Of a DNA stretch of 64,000 nucleotides, positions 46,723 to 54,701 are shown in pieces. Below the pieces are notes generated by a model, which saw nothing but the letters and a program-made list of their open reading frames with translations, was not told the origin of the DNA and did not search any database. This stretch comes from an uncultured Draconibacterium sp. (GTDB taxonomy: Bacteria; Bacteroidota; Bacteroidia; Bacteroidales; Prolixibacteraceae), in assembly GCF_963677575.1 (NCBI RefSeq), contig NZ_OY782038.1:806001-870000 (forward strand). The letters run 5' to 3'. The translations under genes and the position numbers were made by a program. Numbering within the stretch: the stretch's first letter is position 1; every line of letters starts with the position of its first letter.

Positions 46723-46739
46723 AATTTGTATGACAAATT
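46723..46739. repeat. Inverted repeat upstream of fluC
   Basis: AATTTGT (46723-46729) and ACAAATT (46733-46739) form a perfect 7-bp dyad with a 3-nt centre. It lies 28 nt upstream of fluC. A regulator site is possible; no known family motif is recognised. Confidence 0.35.
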
Positions 46740-46767
46740 CAATCAATTAATATCAAAAAACAATAAA

Positions 46768-47148
46768 ATGCTGCGAACAATATTAATAGTTGGCTCCGGA
46801 GGTTTTTTAGGAAGTGTTTTGCGCTACCTGGTTCAGATTTTCGTTGAGAAAGGAATGAGCACCACTTTTCCGTGGGGAACATTTGTTGCCAATATGGCCG
46901 GAAGTTTTATTATTGGTATAGTGTTCGCGCTGGCGCAAAAAGGCAACCTGCTGAATGCCGAATGGCGCATGTTTTTGGCGGTAGGATTTTGCGGCGGATT
47001 TACCACTTTTTCGTCGTTTGCCTACAACAACCTCACTATGCTAAAAGAACAAGCCTACGGACAGTTTGTAATGAACGTAGGCGGAAGTTTATTCTTCGGA
47101 CTGTTGGCTGTTTACCTGGGAATGATTCTCGTTCGGCTTATTTGGTAA
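46768..47148 (+). CDS. fluC: Fluoride channel FluC (CrcB)
   Basis: The 126-aa product is taken from ATG 46768 (MLRTILIVGSGGFLGSVLRY); upstream in-frame codons lack family similarity. It has four membrane helices, with GTFVANMAGSFIIG and GFCGGFTTFSSFAYNN as the channel-lining signatures of Fluc fluoride channels. Dimers export fluoride. No crcB riboswitch was recognised upstream. The DUF190 gene follows, a frequent partner of fluC. Confidence 0.93.
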   Translation: MLRTILIVGSGGFLGSVLRYLVQIFVEKGMSTTFPWGTFVANMAGSFIIGIVFALAQKGNLLNAEWRMFLAVGFCGGFTTFSSFAYNNLTMLKEQAYGQFVMNVGGSLFFGLLAVYLGMILVRLIW

Positions 47149-47254
47149 ATTTATCTGCCCATTTTTTTCCCGATTAGTTTCACCCCATTTATTGAAACTA
47201 AAAACCATTATTTCTGTAAAACTCTGTAGTGTAAAACCTAAAATTAACAGCGCT

Positions 47255-47623
47255 ATGAAAACATCAGAGAAAACAGGAATTTTGAAGATCTATATCGGAG
47301 AATCGGATAAAATAAATGGCCGGATATTGTTTGAAGAAATTGTTTTTGAAGCACGAAATGCAGGAATGGCCGGCGCTACAGTTTACAAAGGTGTAATGTC
47401 GTTTGGTGCCAGCCACAGCATACACACCATGAAAATTTTTGCTTTATCGAGCGATTTACCGGTTACCATTGAAATAATCGATAACATCGATAAGATTGAT
47501 CAGTTTGTGGAAAAACTAAACCAAATACTCGACAACAGTCAACGCGGAGGATTAGTAACTTTCCAGGAACTGGATGTTGTTCGCTACGAAAAAGGCTTAA
47601 AATACCGCGAAGAATATCATTAA
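47255..47623 (+). CDS. DUF190 family protein beside fluC
   Basis: The 122-aa product starts at ATG 47255. KIYIGESDKINGRILFEEIV, AGMAGATVYKGVMSFG and PVTIEIIDNIDKIDQF match the PII-like DUF190 family (about residues 10-100). Members are often fused or adjacent to FluC and are thought to regulate it by ligand binding, which is unproven. The gap to fluC is 106 nt. Confidence 0.9.
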   Translation: MKTSEKTGILKIYIGESDKINGRILFEEIVFEARNAGMAGATVYKGVMSFGASHSIHTMKIFALSSDLPVTIEIIDNIDKIDQFVEKLNQILDNSQRGGLVTFQELDVVRYEKGLKYREEYH

Positions 47624-47754
47624 AAACAAAACCCTCGAACCAGTTGCAATGGTTAAGCTTGTAACATATTAACCTGGTAATTGGCATCTGTTAACCCAAT
47701 ATCAAATAATTGTCAGCAGCAATACTACCCCTGTTTTCGTGTGCAAGAATTTAC

Positions 47755-47762
47755 TAACTTTG
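47755..47762 (+). promoter_or_regulatory. Putative -7 element of the enolase promoter
   Basis: TAACTTTG matches TAnnTTTG. The -33 position shows TGTTTT rather than a clean TTTG. Transcription near 47769 would give a leader of about 75 nt before eno. Confidence 0.5.
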
Positions 47763-47845
47763 GTCTGCTTTTTAAAATCACGGCTTAATGTCTTGATTTA
47801 CTGAAAATAACAGATTTATATTTAATTTAATAAAAACTACTTACA

Positions 47846-49144
47846 ATGTTAATTAGCGACGTAAAAGCAAGAGAGATTATCGATTCTCGTGGTAACCCAA
47901 CTGTTGAAGTTGATGTAACACTCGAAAGTGGCGCGTTTGGCCGTGCTGCTGTTCCATCAGGAGCATCAACCGGCGAAAACGAAGCACTTGAACTACGTGA
48001 TGGCGACAAAGGCCGTTACTTAGGAAAAGGTTGTTTAAAAGCTGTAGCAAACGTTAACGACGTTATTGCAAAAGAAATTATCGGTATGGACGCTACCGAT
48101 CAGGTAGCCCTCGATAGCAAATTATTGGAACTTGACGGTACAAAAACAAAATCTAACTTAGGTGCAAACGCTATGTTAGGTGTTTCGTTGGCTGTAGCAA
48201 AAGCAGCTGCCGAGTACTCTGAGCTTCCATTATACAAATACATTGGCGGAACTAACGCAAAAACGTTACCTGTTCCAATGATGAACATCATTAACGGAGG
48301 TTCTCACTCTGATGCAACTATCGCTTTCCAGGAATTTATGATCCGCCCTATTGGCGCTCCTACTTTCCGAGAAGGTTTACGTATGGGTGCTGAAGTTTTT
48401 CACGCGTTGAAAAAAGTACTGGCTGCTAAAAAACTTTCAACTGCAGTAGGCGACGAAGGTGGTTTCGCACCGGCTTTAGGTGGTACTGAGGAAGCTATCG
48501 AATCAATTCTTACAGCAATTGAAAACGCCGGTTACAAAGCAGGCCGTGCTGAAGACGGTGGTGATGTTTCTATCGCGATGGACTGTGCTTCATCAGAGTT
48601 TTACAAAGATGGCGTGTACGATTACAGTATTTTCGAGCCAAACGGCGTAAAACGTACTTCTGAGGAGCAAGCTGCTTACCTGGCAGAATTGATTGCTAAA
48701 TATCCTATCGATTCTATCGAAGACGGTATGGATGAAGGCGACTGGGACGGATGGGTAAAACTGAACGCAGCTATTGGCGATAAATGCCAGTTGGTTGGCG
48801 ACGACCTTTTCGTAACTAACGTTGAATACCTGAAAAAAGGTATCGAATTGGGTGCTGCTAATTCCATCCTTATTAAAGTAAACCAAATTGGTACGTTAAC
48901 TGAAACTTTGGATGCCATTGAAATGGCACACCGTGCCGGTTACACCTCAGTAACTTCTCACCGCTCGGGTGAAACTGAAGATTCAACAATTGCCGACATT
49001 GCAGTGGCTACCAACTCTGGTCAGATTAAAACAGGTTCTATGAGCCGTTCAGACCGTATGGCAAAATACAACCAGCTGCTTCGTATTGAAGAAGAATTGG
49101 GTGCAAGCGCTATCTACGGATACAAAAAAATCTACAAGAAGTAA
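47846..49144 (+). CDS. eno: Enolase
   Basis: The 432-aa product has the normal length of a bacterial enolase. AREIIDSRGNPTVEVDV, VPSGASTGENEALELRDGD, VGDEGGFAPALG, SIEDGMDEGDWDGW, DDLFVTN, and the signature ILIKVNQIGTLTET are present, with SHRSGETEDSTIAD near the C-terminus. It interconverts 2-phosphoglycerate and phosphoenolpyruvate. A strong terminator follows. Confidence 0.98.
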   Translation: MLISDVKAREIIDSRGNPTVEVDVTLESGAFGRAAVPSGASTGENEALELRDGDKGRYLGKGCLKAVANVNDVIAKEIIGMDATDQVALDSKLLELDGTKTKSNLGANAMLGVSLAVAKAAAEYSELPLYKYIGGTNAKTLPVPMMNIINGGSHSDATIAFQEFMIRPIGAPTFREGLRMGAEVFHALKKVLAAKKLSTAVGDEGGFAPALGGTEEAIESILTAIENAGYKAGRAEDGGDVSIAMDCASSEFYKDGVYDYSIFEPNGVKRTSEEQAAYLAELIAKYPIDSIEDGMDEGDWDGWVKLNAAIGDKCQLVGDDLFVTNVEYLKKGIELGAANSILIKVNQIGTLTETLDAIEMAHRAGYTSVTSHRSGETEDSTIADIAVATNSGQIKTGSMSRSDRMAKYNQLLRIEEELGASAIYGYKKIYKK

Positions 49145-49166
49145 GAATACTTTTTAGATATTTCTG

Positions 49167-49199
49167 AAAACCGTCTTTCGTTTGAAGGGCGGTTTTTTT
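49167..49199 (+). terminator. Intrinsic terminator of eno
   Basis: A 13-bp stem with two G-U pairs (49167-49179 with 49184-49196) closes a GTTT loop and runs into a T-tract. It lies 23 nt after the eno stop. Confidence 0.85.
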
Positions 49200-49246
49200 A
49201 TGCCTTTTACTGGCCAATAGTTTCAAACAATCTGATTTGCACTGTC

Positions 49247-49450
49247 CCTGCCTAAAGGGCAGGCAGGCTCCTGGGCGGTGGTTATACCAATTTGATTATA
49301 ATTAGTTTATATGCGACATTTTATGTTCAATTTGGTATTATGATATTTTGAGGCGAATGGTTTTAGCCTTTAATCATTTGTATTAATGGCTAAAGCCAAA
49401 ATCTATTTGCAAACAAAGATACACCAGGCTAAAGCGTGGTGCAAAAAAGT
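49247..49450. repeat. Cluster of four palindromic intergenic repeats
   Basis: In a 434-nt gap between eno and the next gene, four dyads occur: CCTGCC/GGCAGG (49247-49263); ATACCAATTTGA/TCAATTTGGTAT (49284-49295 with 49327-49338, one mismatch); a 16-nt pair with two mismatches (49359-49374 with 49382-49397, GGCTAAAGCC core); and ACCAGGC/GCGTGGT (49433-49450, one mismatch). The repeated GGCTAAAGC core and the nested layout suggest a mobile palindromic (REP/MITE-like) element. No gene is seen in it. Confidence 0.55.
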
Positions 49451-49578
49451 GTCTCTTGATAAAGAGATGTTTTGTGCTCCGAAATATAAAATCGTATAGC
49501 TGATAATAAAACAATAATAATTGAACAAACTCCCCTCTCTACTTGCTTTATAAGTAAGAATAATAAACTTTATTACGC

Positions 49579-49773
49579 ATGTTAAAAAGATCGGGTATAT
49601 TCATCTTACTGCTTTTCATTTCTGTTTTTACCGAAGCGCAGGCCCCCAGTGGTATTCCTACCGGAAAACCGGAACCTTTAGAATTGACGCTGACAAATAT
49701 TATCGTTTTTATTGTTCTGCCACTTGTTATTGTTATCCTGTACATTTATTGGAGACGCAAAAAACAGAAGTAA
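49579..49773 (+). CDS. Small signal-peptide membrane protein
   Basis: The 64-aa product has an N-terminal signal (ILLLFISVFTEAQA), a short linker rich in Pro and Gly (PSGIPTGKPEPLEL), one membrane helix (NIIVFIVLPLVIVILYIYW) and a basic tail (RRKKQK). Short proteins of this layout recur in Bacteroidota and have sometimes been misnamed as adenylosuccinate synthetase; that is from memory. The function is unknown. Confidence 0.7.
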   Translation: MLKRSGIFILLLFISVFTEAQAPSGIPTGKPEPLELTLTNIIVFIVLPLVIVILYIYWRRKKQK

Positions 49774-49997
49774 GCAGTTTTTCTGCGAGAAACATTTTAA
49801 CAGGCCATAAAAACGATCATAATTCACGGGAATCACCAACAGGAATAAAAGAAACACACTATTCAACTAACACTCCCTTACTCTCTTTAGAAAGGCTTGC
49901 CTTCCGTAAGGCTGTGACGGTTGTAACGTAATCATAATCAAGATGAGTCAATAAATTTTGAAGCCGATTTTGCTATTAATTATTATTGAACTTTCCG

Positions 49998-50029
49998 AAA
50001 AAAAAGGCAGCCCTCAAACGAGAGCTGCC
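49998..50029 (-). terminator. Intrinsic terminator of the 95-aa gene
   Basis: On the minus strand GGCAGCTCTC pairs with GAGGGCTGCC (10 bp with one G-U) around loop GTTT, then eight T. It sits 52 nt after the stop of the 95-aa gene and supports that this gene is expressed. The stretch 49774-49997 shows nothing else of note. Confidence 0.85.
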
Positions 50030-50080
50030 TCCAACTTATAAAGTTGTATCGTCATCTGTCCCTTATTTCATCTTCTCTCT

Positions 50081-50368
50081 TTATCGTCTTTTTACCTGCT
50101 CGTTATTATCGGCAATAAGTTGAGCTACGGTTGCAGCAAAAGTGCCGTAGGTAGCTGCCTGGAAACGTTCGCCATAGCGCAGAAACGGCACCAGGTCGTC
50201 GTCTATAATGGCTACTCCCATTTCGTTGTTTTCGGTTACCAAACGGGTAAAAATTTCGGCAAGCATAGTGTCTTCGGTTAATCCCGATTGCTGAAACGAA
50301 GTGTTAATGGTGCGTGTTGTTCCATGAATTTCGGTAGTGCGGCTGTTAACTATAATTTTTTCAATCAT
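50081..50368 (-). CDS. 95-aa protein of unknown function
   Basis: The product has a polar N-terminus with beta-type sequence (EKIIVNSRTTEIHGTTRTIN) and a helical C-terminus with FAATVAQLIADNNEQ. There is no signal peptide. I do not recognise a family. A strong terminator follows and an ATG start at 50368 fits, so it is likely real. Upstream lies the 41-bp repeat array, which may regulate it. Confidence 0.65.
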   Translation of the reverse strand: MIEKIIVNSRTTEIHGTTRTINTSFQQSGLTEDTMLAEIFTRLVTENNEMGVAIIDDDLVPFLRYGERFQAATYGTFAATVAQLIADNNEQVKRR

Positions 50369-50504
50369 AATGCTTAGGATTTAATCATTCATATTGTTGT
50401 TTTGGGCCGGGTGCTAAAGCTTTTAAATGGATTATTTTAATGAGCTCAGGAGCACGAAGCGTTTCAAAGTTACAACATGCCTGGCAAAAAGCAAAGTCTT
50501 TAGC

Positions 50505-50524
50505 TTTATGTTACTGAACATAAA
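50505..50524. repeat. Perfect 8-bp inverted repeat
   Basis: TTTATGTT (50505-50512) and AACATAAA (50517-50524) flank ACTG. It precedes the 41-bp tandem array by 15 nt and shares its TTTATG word. Confidence 0.5.
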
Positions 50525-50538
50525 TTCATATTTTACGG

Positions 50539-50761
50539 CATAAACATTAATTAAAACCAGGGCCGGCGATGATTTGAGCTTTAAACGTATGTTTATGTTC
50601 CAACCATAGAAAAGTTGCCATTTAAACGTACGTTTATGTCCCAGCCATGGACGAATTGGCATTTAAAGGTTTGTTTAAGCCCCTGGCAGCCGTTTTTTGT
50701 GGTATAAAGGTTTGTTTAAGCCTCCCCCAACGGGTGGGCGGCGTTTAAACGTACGTTTATC
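50539..50761. repeat. Tandem array with exact 41-bp period and palindromic core
   Basis: Five copies of an 18-nt word start at 50580, 50621, 50662, 50703 and 50744, each exactly 41 bp apart: TTTAAACGTATGTTTATG, TTTAAACGTACGTTTATG, TTTAAAGGTTTGTTTAAG, TATAAAGGTTTGTTTAAG and TTTAAACGTACGTTTATC. A degenerate sixth copy fits at 50539. The best copies contain the palindrome TAAACGTACGTTTA. The 23-nt spacers differ, but the first two are related. The 41-bp period is about four helical turns, so cores fall on one face of the DNA. It cannot encode repeats in a protein because 41 is not a multiple of three. Confidence 0.75.
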
Positions 50762-50881
50762 GCCTATTCTTTTTCTTTGAAATTATGATTACATTTATTC
50801 CTCATAAATAATATGCATTGAACTTTTGGCCTCAAATAAGGAAATTTTATACGGAGGTTGGGTTCCAAGGCCGTTAGGCGA
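50760..50881 (+). other. attC-like site 1 (leftmost)
   Basis: TCGCCTA (50760-50766) is complementary to TAGGCGA (50875-50881). The right end holds GTTAGGC (50873-50879), a full match to the integron R-box GTTRRRY. The 122-nt length fits an attC. It directly abuts the 41-bp array on its left and the HAD gene on its right. Confidence 0.45.
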
Positions 50882-50933
50882 ATTTAACGAGCAACGTTTG
50901 GGAAGATAGCTTTTGGAAAATTATTTGAAAATT

Positions 50934-51587
50934 ATGAAAATAGAAGGCGTAATTTTTGACTTTAATGGAACTTTATTTTGGGATACAGAAATTCACAATA
51001 AAGCTTGGGATTCTTTTTTAGAAAAACATAACTTAAAATTATCAGACAACGAAAAGAATAAAAAAATTCACGGAAAAAATAATAAAGATATTCTGAATGG
51101 TTTGTTTCAAAAAGAACTTTCAATAGAAGAACTTAAAAAGTTTGGAGAAGAAAAAGAAAAGATATATCAAGAACTATGTTTACAAATGAATATGCAATTA
51201 GCACCAGGAGCAATAGATTTTTTCAAATTTCTCAAAGAAAGAAAAATTCCATTTGCTATCGCTACTGCATCGGAAATTGATAACATCAATTTTTATTTTG
51301 AACATTTAGAACTTGGTTCTTTTTTTGAAAGGTCAGATGTGATATTTAACGATGGTCAAATGAGAAGTAAACCTGACCCCCAAATATTCAATAAAGCAAT
51401 GGATGTTATGGGATTATCAGAAAAAGAGACGCTTGTCTTTGAGGATTCTATTTCAGGAATAAAATCAGCAGAGAACGCAAAAGTTGCGAAAATTATAATT
51501 GTAAATTCAAATAACGATGATTATAGCAACTGGAACTATCAGCAAATAAAAAACTTTGCAAATGTTGATAAAAAACTATTTGATTGA
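50934..51587 (+). CDS. HAD-superfamily hydrolase, beta-phosphoglucomutase-like
   Basis: The 217-aa product is taken from ATG 50934; a TTG seven codons upstream is less likely. Motif I is FDFNGTLFW, with Asn where most phosphatases have the second Asp (DxN not DxD). Motif II is IATAS, motif III is MRSKPDPQIF with the Lys, and motif IV is VFEDSISG. The cap is helical, as in beta-PGM. The substrate is unknown. The gene is clearly more AT-rich than its housekeeping neighbours and is flanked by attC-like sites, so it may be a mobile cassette. Confidence 0.88.
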   Translation: MKIEGVIFDFNGTLFWDTEIHNKAWDSFLEKHNLKLSDNEKNKKIHGKNNKDILNGLFQKELSIEELKKFGEEKEKIYQELCLQMNMQLAPGAIDFFKFLKERKIPFAIATASEIDNINFYFEHLELGSFFERSDVIFNDGQMRSKPDPQIFNKAMDVMGLSEKETLVFEDSISGIKSAENAKVAKIIIVNSNNDDYSNWNYQQIKNFANVDKKLFD

Positions 51588-51601
51588 AAAATAAAAACTA
51601 C

Positions 51602-51734
51602 GCCTGACAATGGCTCATAGGCAATGGCGGTGAAACTCGTGTTTCGAGTGTCGGATTCCCGCACTGACTTTCGCGTTCTGCCGAACGGAAAGTCGCACGC
51701 AATCCTCCACTGCCCATAGCCGAGACCGTTAGTG
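51602..51734 (+). other. attC-like site 2, after the HAD gene
   Basis: This 133-nt imperfect palindrome starts GCCTGAC (51602-51608) and ends GTTAGTG (51728-51734). The arms pair over about 28 nt with mismatches (CATAGGCAATGGCGG against CTATGGGCAGTGGAGG in reverse). An inner hairpin GACTTTC/GAAAGTC is present. It begins 14 nt after the HAD stop. Confidence 0.6.
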
Positions 51735-51789
51735 GCAAGCAAAAAAGAGGGACATGATAATGTATACAAATTACAATAAATTAAATATG

Positions 51790-52773
51790 ATGAAAACTTT
51801 AAACTTTGTTTTACTAATTCTGATTTCAATAATAATTCTTTCATGTGAAAAAAATGAAGTAGATGATACACCTTCTTTAACATGGACAAAGTATACTACC
51901 AGTGATGGACTATCAAATGACAATATACACGCTATTGCAATTGATTCTTCAGATGATATTTGGGTAGGCACTGATTATGGAGTGTCTAAATTTGATGGAG
52001 TTAACTGGACAAACTATGTTGATTTCAAGTTGCAAGTTCTGGCGATTGCAATAGATAAGGAGGGAGTTAAATGGTTTGGAACATATGGAGGAAGCATAAT
52101 GAGTTTCGATGGAACAAATTGGAAATATTACAACAATGATAAAAGTTTATCCAATTGTAATGTGAGCAATATTGTCACTTCGATAGCGATAGATTCAATA
52201 GGAAATAAATGGTTTGGAACAGCTAGTGGTGTTGCTAAATACGATGGAGAAAATTGGACATCTTACAGCACGAGCGACGGGTTGGTAGACGATTTGGTTG
52301 CATCAGTTGAGATTGACAAACAGGGAAATAAGTGGTTTGGAACCAATGGAGGTGCTTCAAAATTTGCGGATAATAACTGGACCAACTATAGCTATAATAA
52401 TTTGGATAATACAAAAGGAATCGCAGGTAATGGAGTAAGGGCAATAATTACAGATAAAAAAGGAAACAAGTGGTTTGGAACTTTGGGCGGTTTATCTGAA
52501 TTTGATGGCGTAAATTGGACAAAACATGACACGGAGACAGAATGGTTAGTTGCGGGTTCTCCTATTCTTTCGGCAAATATTGATACTAAGGGAAACCTTT
52601 GGTTTGGTTCAAATGGATGGGGTATTTCTGTTTTTGATGGCGTAAAATGGACTACTTATACCGAAGTTAATGGAATAGGCATTGACCCTGTTTATGCAAT
52701 TGCTATAGATTCAAAAGGTAATAAGTGGTTCGGAACTTCTACAGGCTTACTTAAATTAACAGATGAGAATTAG
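51790..52773 (+). CDS. Seven-repeat beta-propeller lipoprotein
   Basis: The 327-aa product is taken from ATG 51790 so that the signal peptide ends in LSCEKN (Cys19); other ATGs lie within 36 nt upstream. Seven repeats follow, each with IDxxGNKWFGT and FDGxNWT words (for example IAIDSIGNKWFGTASGV and IITDKKGNKWFGTLGGL). They resemble the two-component-regulator propeller repeats and should close a single seven-bladed propeller on the cell surface or in the periplasm. No kinase or other domain is attached. It is AT-rich and flanked by attC-like sites. Confidence 0.88.
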   Translation: MKTLNFVLLILISIIILSCEKNEVDDTPSLTWTKYTTSDGLSNDNIHAIAIDSSDDIWVGTDYGVSKFDGVNWTNYVDFKLQVLAIAIDKEGVKWFGTYGGSIMSFDGTNWKYYNNDKSLSNCNVSNIVTSIAIDSIGNKWFGTASGVAKYDGENWTSYSTSDGLVDDLVASVEIDKQGNKWFGTNGGASKFADNNWTNYSYNNLDNTKGIAGNGVRAIITDKKGNKWFGTLGGLSEFDGVNWTKHDTETEWLVAGSPILSANIDTKGNLWFGSNGWGISVFDGVKWTTYTEVNGIGIDPVYAIAIDSKGNKWFGTSTGLLKLTDEN

Positions 52774-52793
52774 AAAATAGAAGAAATTGCCAG

Positions 52794-53120
52794 CCGCTAA
52801 CACATGTAACCGTTGCGCAACCCCATAATTTTTAGCCCCCTGTTTAAGATTTAGGTAAGATGAGTTGATTTTAGGTGTTTTCAGCTGTCTTTGTCTTTTT
52901 CAGCAGAACCTAAATTCAGGAAGAAACAGTAGCTTAAAACCCTTGATTTTTTGCCCTGAGAGACAAAATGTAAGAAGCCATGGCTGCTGCCATCGTCCAA
53001 CTATATTTTATCCGTCATTTATTCGCAGAAAAATATCGCAGACCATTTATTATGATAAAATAATTGCTTTGGCTACCTTTAACCGGACGACGGATAAAAT
53101 ACTATTACGTTACGTTAACG
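52794..53120 (+). other. Degenerate attC-like region, apparently interrupted
   Basis: CCGCTAAC (52794-52801) after the propeller gene resembles the start of an attC, and ACGTTAACG (53112-53120) before the AbiH-like gene resembles its end. The 327-nt length is too large for one site. A 98-bp MITE-like element and unassigned sequence (52830-53000) lie between. I see no gene in this stretch. Confidence 0.3.
53004..53101. mobile_element. 98-bp MITE-like element with 13-bp terminal inverted repeats
   Basis: TATTTTATCCGTC (53004-53016) and GACGGATAAAATA (53089-53101) are perfect inverted ends. The flanks are CTA on both sides (53001-53003 and 53102-53104), as expected for a 3-bp target duplication. 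It has no coding capacity. The transposase family that might move it is not in the window. Confidence 0.55.
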
Positions 53121-53145
53121 GCAATTATAAACAACAGACTAACCA

Positions 53146-54006
53146 ATGAAAATAAATAAAGATAATAGTATAGAATTTGACCATGAATATGACGCTGTAC
53201 TAATTATTGGTAACGGATTTGATTTGAATTATAATCTACCAACAAGATACTCTGACTTTATCAAAACCCACCATTTTGAAAATCTTATTAAAGAAGAAAA
53301 TCAGTTTGCTAAATATTTAAAGGGTAAAGAACAATTAGAAAACTGGATTGATATTGAGAATGAATTAAAAACATATGCTTCATTGAAAAAATCTGACAAA
53401 ACTAACTTTTTTGAAGAGTTTAAAAATATATCTAAATCATTAACAACATATCTATCTGAAATCAAATTAACGACGGTCGATAAAACATCAACTGGTTATA
53501 GGTTTTTGGAACAATTAAGAAATGCAGACACACTGATTATTGATTTTAACTATACAGATACTATTTCAACACTGCTAAATGAACTTAAAACGGGAGATGG
53601 ACATAGATTTGACCATGTCAAGATTCATGGGTCAATTGCGGATGATAACATAATTTTCGGAGTTGAAGATAAAGCTAGATTAGCTCCAGAACACGTTTTT
53701 CTAAAAAAATCCGTAAATAAAAATTTCAAAGCAGTTGACTTTAATTATCAACTCAACAATTGCCATTTCTTAGGAATATTTGGTCATTCATTGGGAGAAA
53801 CTGACCATATGTATTTTGATGACTTTTTTCAAAAAGAGTGTCTTCGAGACGATGACAATAAAAGAGACATCCTAATATTTCATTATGGAGAAAAAAGCTA
53901 TTATGATATTTTCTCACAACTAGATACTTTAACACTAAAACGGATTTCTAAACTTAAGAAGTTGAATAAATTAAGACTAATTGACACAAAAAATAACAGC
54001 CGTTAA
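53146..54006 (+). CDS. AbiH-like phage-defence protein
   Basis: The 286-aa product starts with VLIIGNGFDLNYNLPTRYSDF near residue 16, a close fit to the AbiH family signature (hGNGFDLxxxLPTxYxxF). LIIDFNYTDTI near 130 and VKIHGSIADDNIIFGVED near 160 are the other conserved blocks. AbiH from Lactococcus gives abortive infection against phage; the mechanism is not established. The stop codon TAA (54004-54006) lies within the left end of an attC-like site, as is common in integron cassettes. It is AT-rich. Confidence 0.8.
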   Translation: MKINKDNSIEFDHEYDAVLIIGNGFDLNYNLPTRYSDFIKTHHFENLIKEENQFAKYLKGKEQLENWIDIENELKTYASLKKSDKTNFFEEFKNISKSLTTYLSEIKLTTVDKTSTGYRFLEQLRNADTLIIDFNYTDTISTLLNELKTGDGHRFDHVKIHGSIADDNIIFGVEDKARLAPEHVFLKKSVNKNFKAVDFNYQLNNCHFLGIFGHSLGETDHMYFDDFFQKECLRDDDNKRDILIFHYGEKSYYDIFSQLDTLTLKRISKLKKLNKLRLIDTKNNSR

Positions 54007-54134
54007 CAAAGTGCCATATTGCATAGCGGGGTTTGGTGATGAACCAACTACGGATTCTCGTTTCGCAGTTCCGTGTCCTTCGGACAGGAACAAGCTCCGA
54101 AATCCGCAAAGACAACATGTACCAACCGTTATGA
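53999..54134 (+). other. attC-like site 3, overlapping the AbiH stop codon
   Basis: This 136-nt imperfect palindrome begins GCCGTTAAC (53999-54007) and ends GTTATGA (54128-54134). The inner stem CCGTGTCC/GGACAGG and the outer pairs (GTGCCATATTG against TTGGTACATGTTG in reverse) match the layout of site 2 and site 4. Length and position after a gene fit an attC. Confidence 0.55.
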
Positions 54135-54199
54135 TAAAAAATTCGAACTATAATACACATTACAACAGGTCAATCATTTTTTTGACTTTTAAATAAACA

Positions 54200-54619
54200 A
54201 TGACTTATTCGAAATTGAAATATTATCAATTAATTGCGCCATGTGGAATGAACTGTGGATTGTGCATCGGACATTTGCGAGACAACAAGCCCTGCGGAGG
54301 TTGTTTTAAAAAGGATGATGAAAACAAACCTAAATATTGCAGAAGTTGTGCTATTGTTAATTGTGAATTCCTTAATCAAACTAAATCCGGATTTTGTTAC
54401 GATTGCGAAAAATATCCTTGTACTAGATTAAAAAGACTTGACAAACGATATAGGACAAACTATGGTATGAGTATGATTGAAAATTTAGAGTATATTAAAA
54501 AAAATGGACTGGAGAAATTTCTTATGAACGAAGAGGTTCGTTGGACATGTTCTGAATGTGGTCATGGATTATCAGTCCATAGAGACTTTTGCTTAAATTG
54601 TAAAACTTTAAAAAATTAA
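54200..54619 (+). CDS. DUF3795 cysteine-rich protein
   Basis: The 139-aa product begins with IAPCGMNCGLCIGHLRDNKPC, then CGGCFKKDDEN, FCYDCEKYPCTRLK and a late CSECGHGLSVHRDFCLNC knuckle. This density of paired Cys fits DUF3795, presumed metal-binding, of unknown function. It is on the plus strand with the other cassette-like genes and has no attC-like palindrome between it and the next gene (54620-54701), so the two may share a cassette. Confidence 0.87.
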   Translation: MTYSKLKYYQLIAPCGMNCGLCIGHLRDNKPCGGCFKKDDENKPKYCRSCAIVNCEFLNQTKSGFCYDCEKYPCTRLKRLDKRYRTNYGMSMIENLEYIKKNGLEKFLMNEEVRWTCSECGHGLSVHRDFCLNCKTLKN

Positions 54620-54701
54620 AAACGCACGGATTTGTAATATGGCAGGCGGGGCATTTATCTGCGAAAAATAAAATCTAATTGGTTAATAAAAAATATGAGA
54701 A

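Noticed and set aside
46674..46767. Fluoride (crcB) riboswitch upstream of fluC
   Set aside because: The conserved riboswitch core was looked for by eye and not found; only a short dyad is present.
50432..50662. Minus-strand frame of 76 codons across the 41-bp array
   Set aside because: The repeat period is not a multiple of three, so the frame is not selected; no family or ribosome site is seen.
50539..50761. The 41-bp array as a CRISPR array
   Set aside because: The repeats are only 18 nt, vary between copies, two spacers resemble each other, and no cas gene is in the window.
52865..53149. Plus-strand frame of 94 codons between the propeller and AbiH-like genes
   Set aside because: It begins with TTG, runs through the MITE-like element and overlaps the next start; coding is unlikely.
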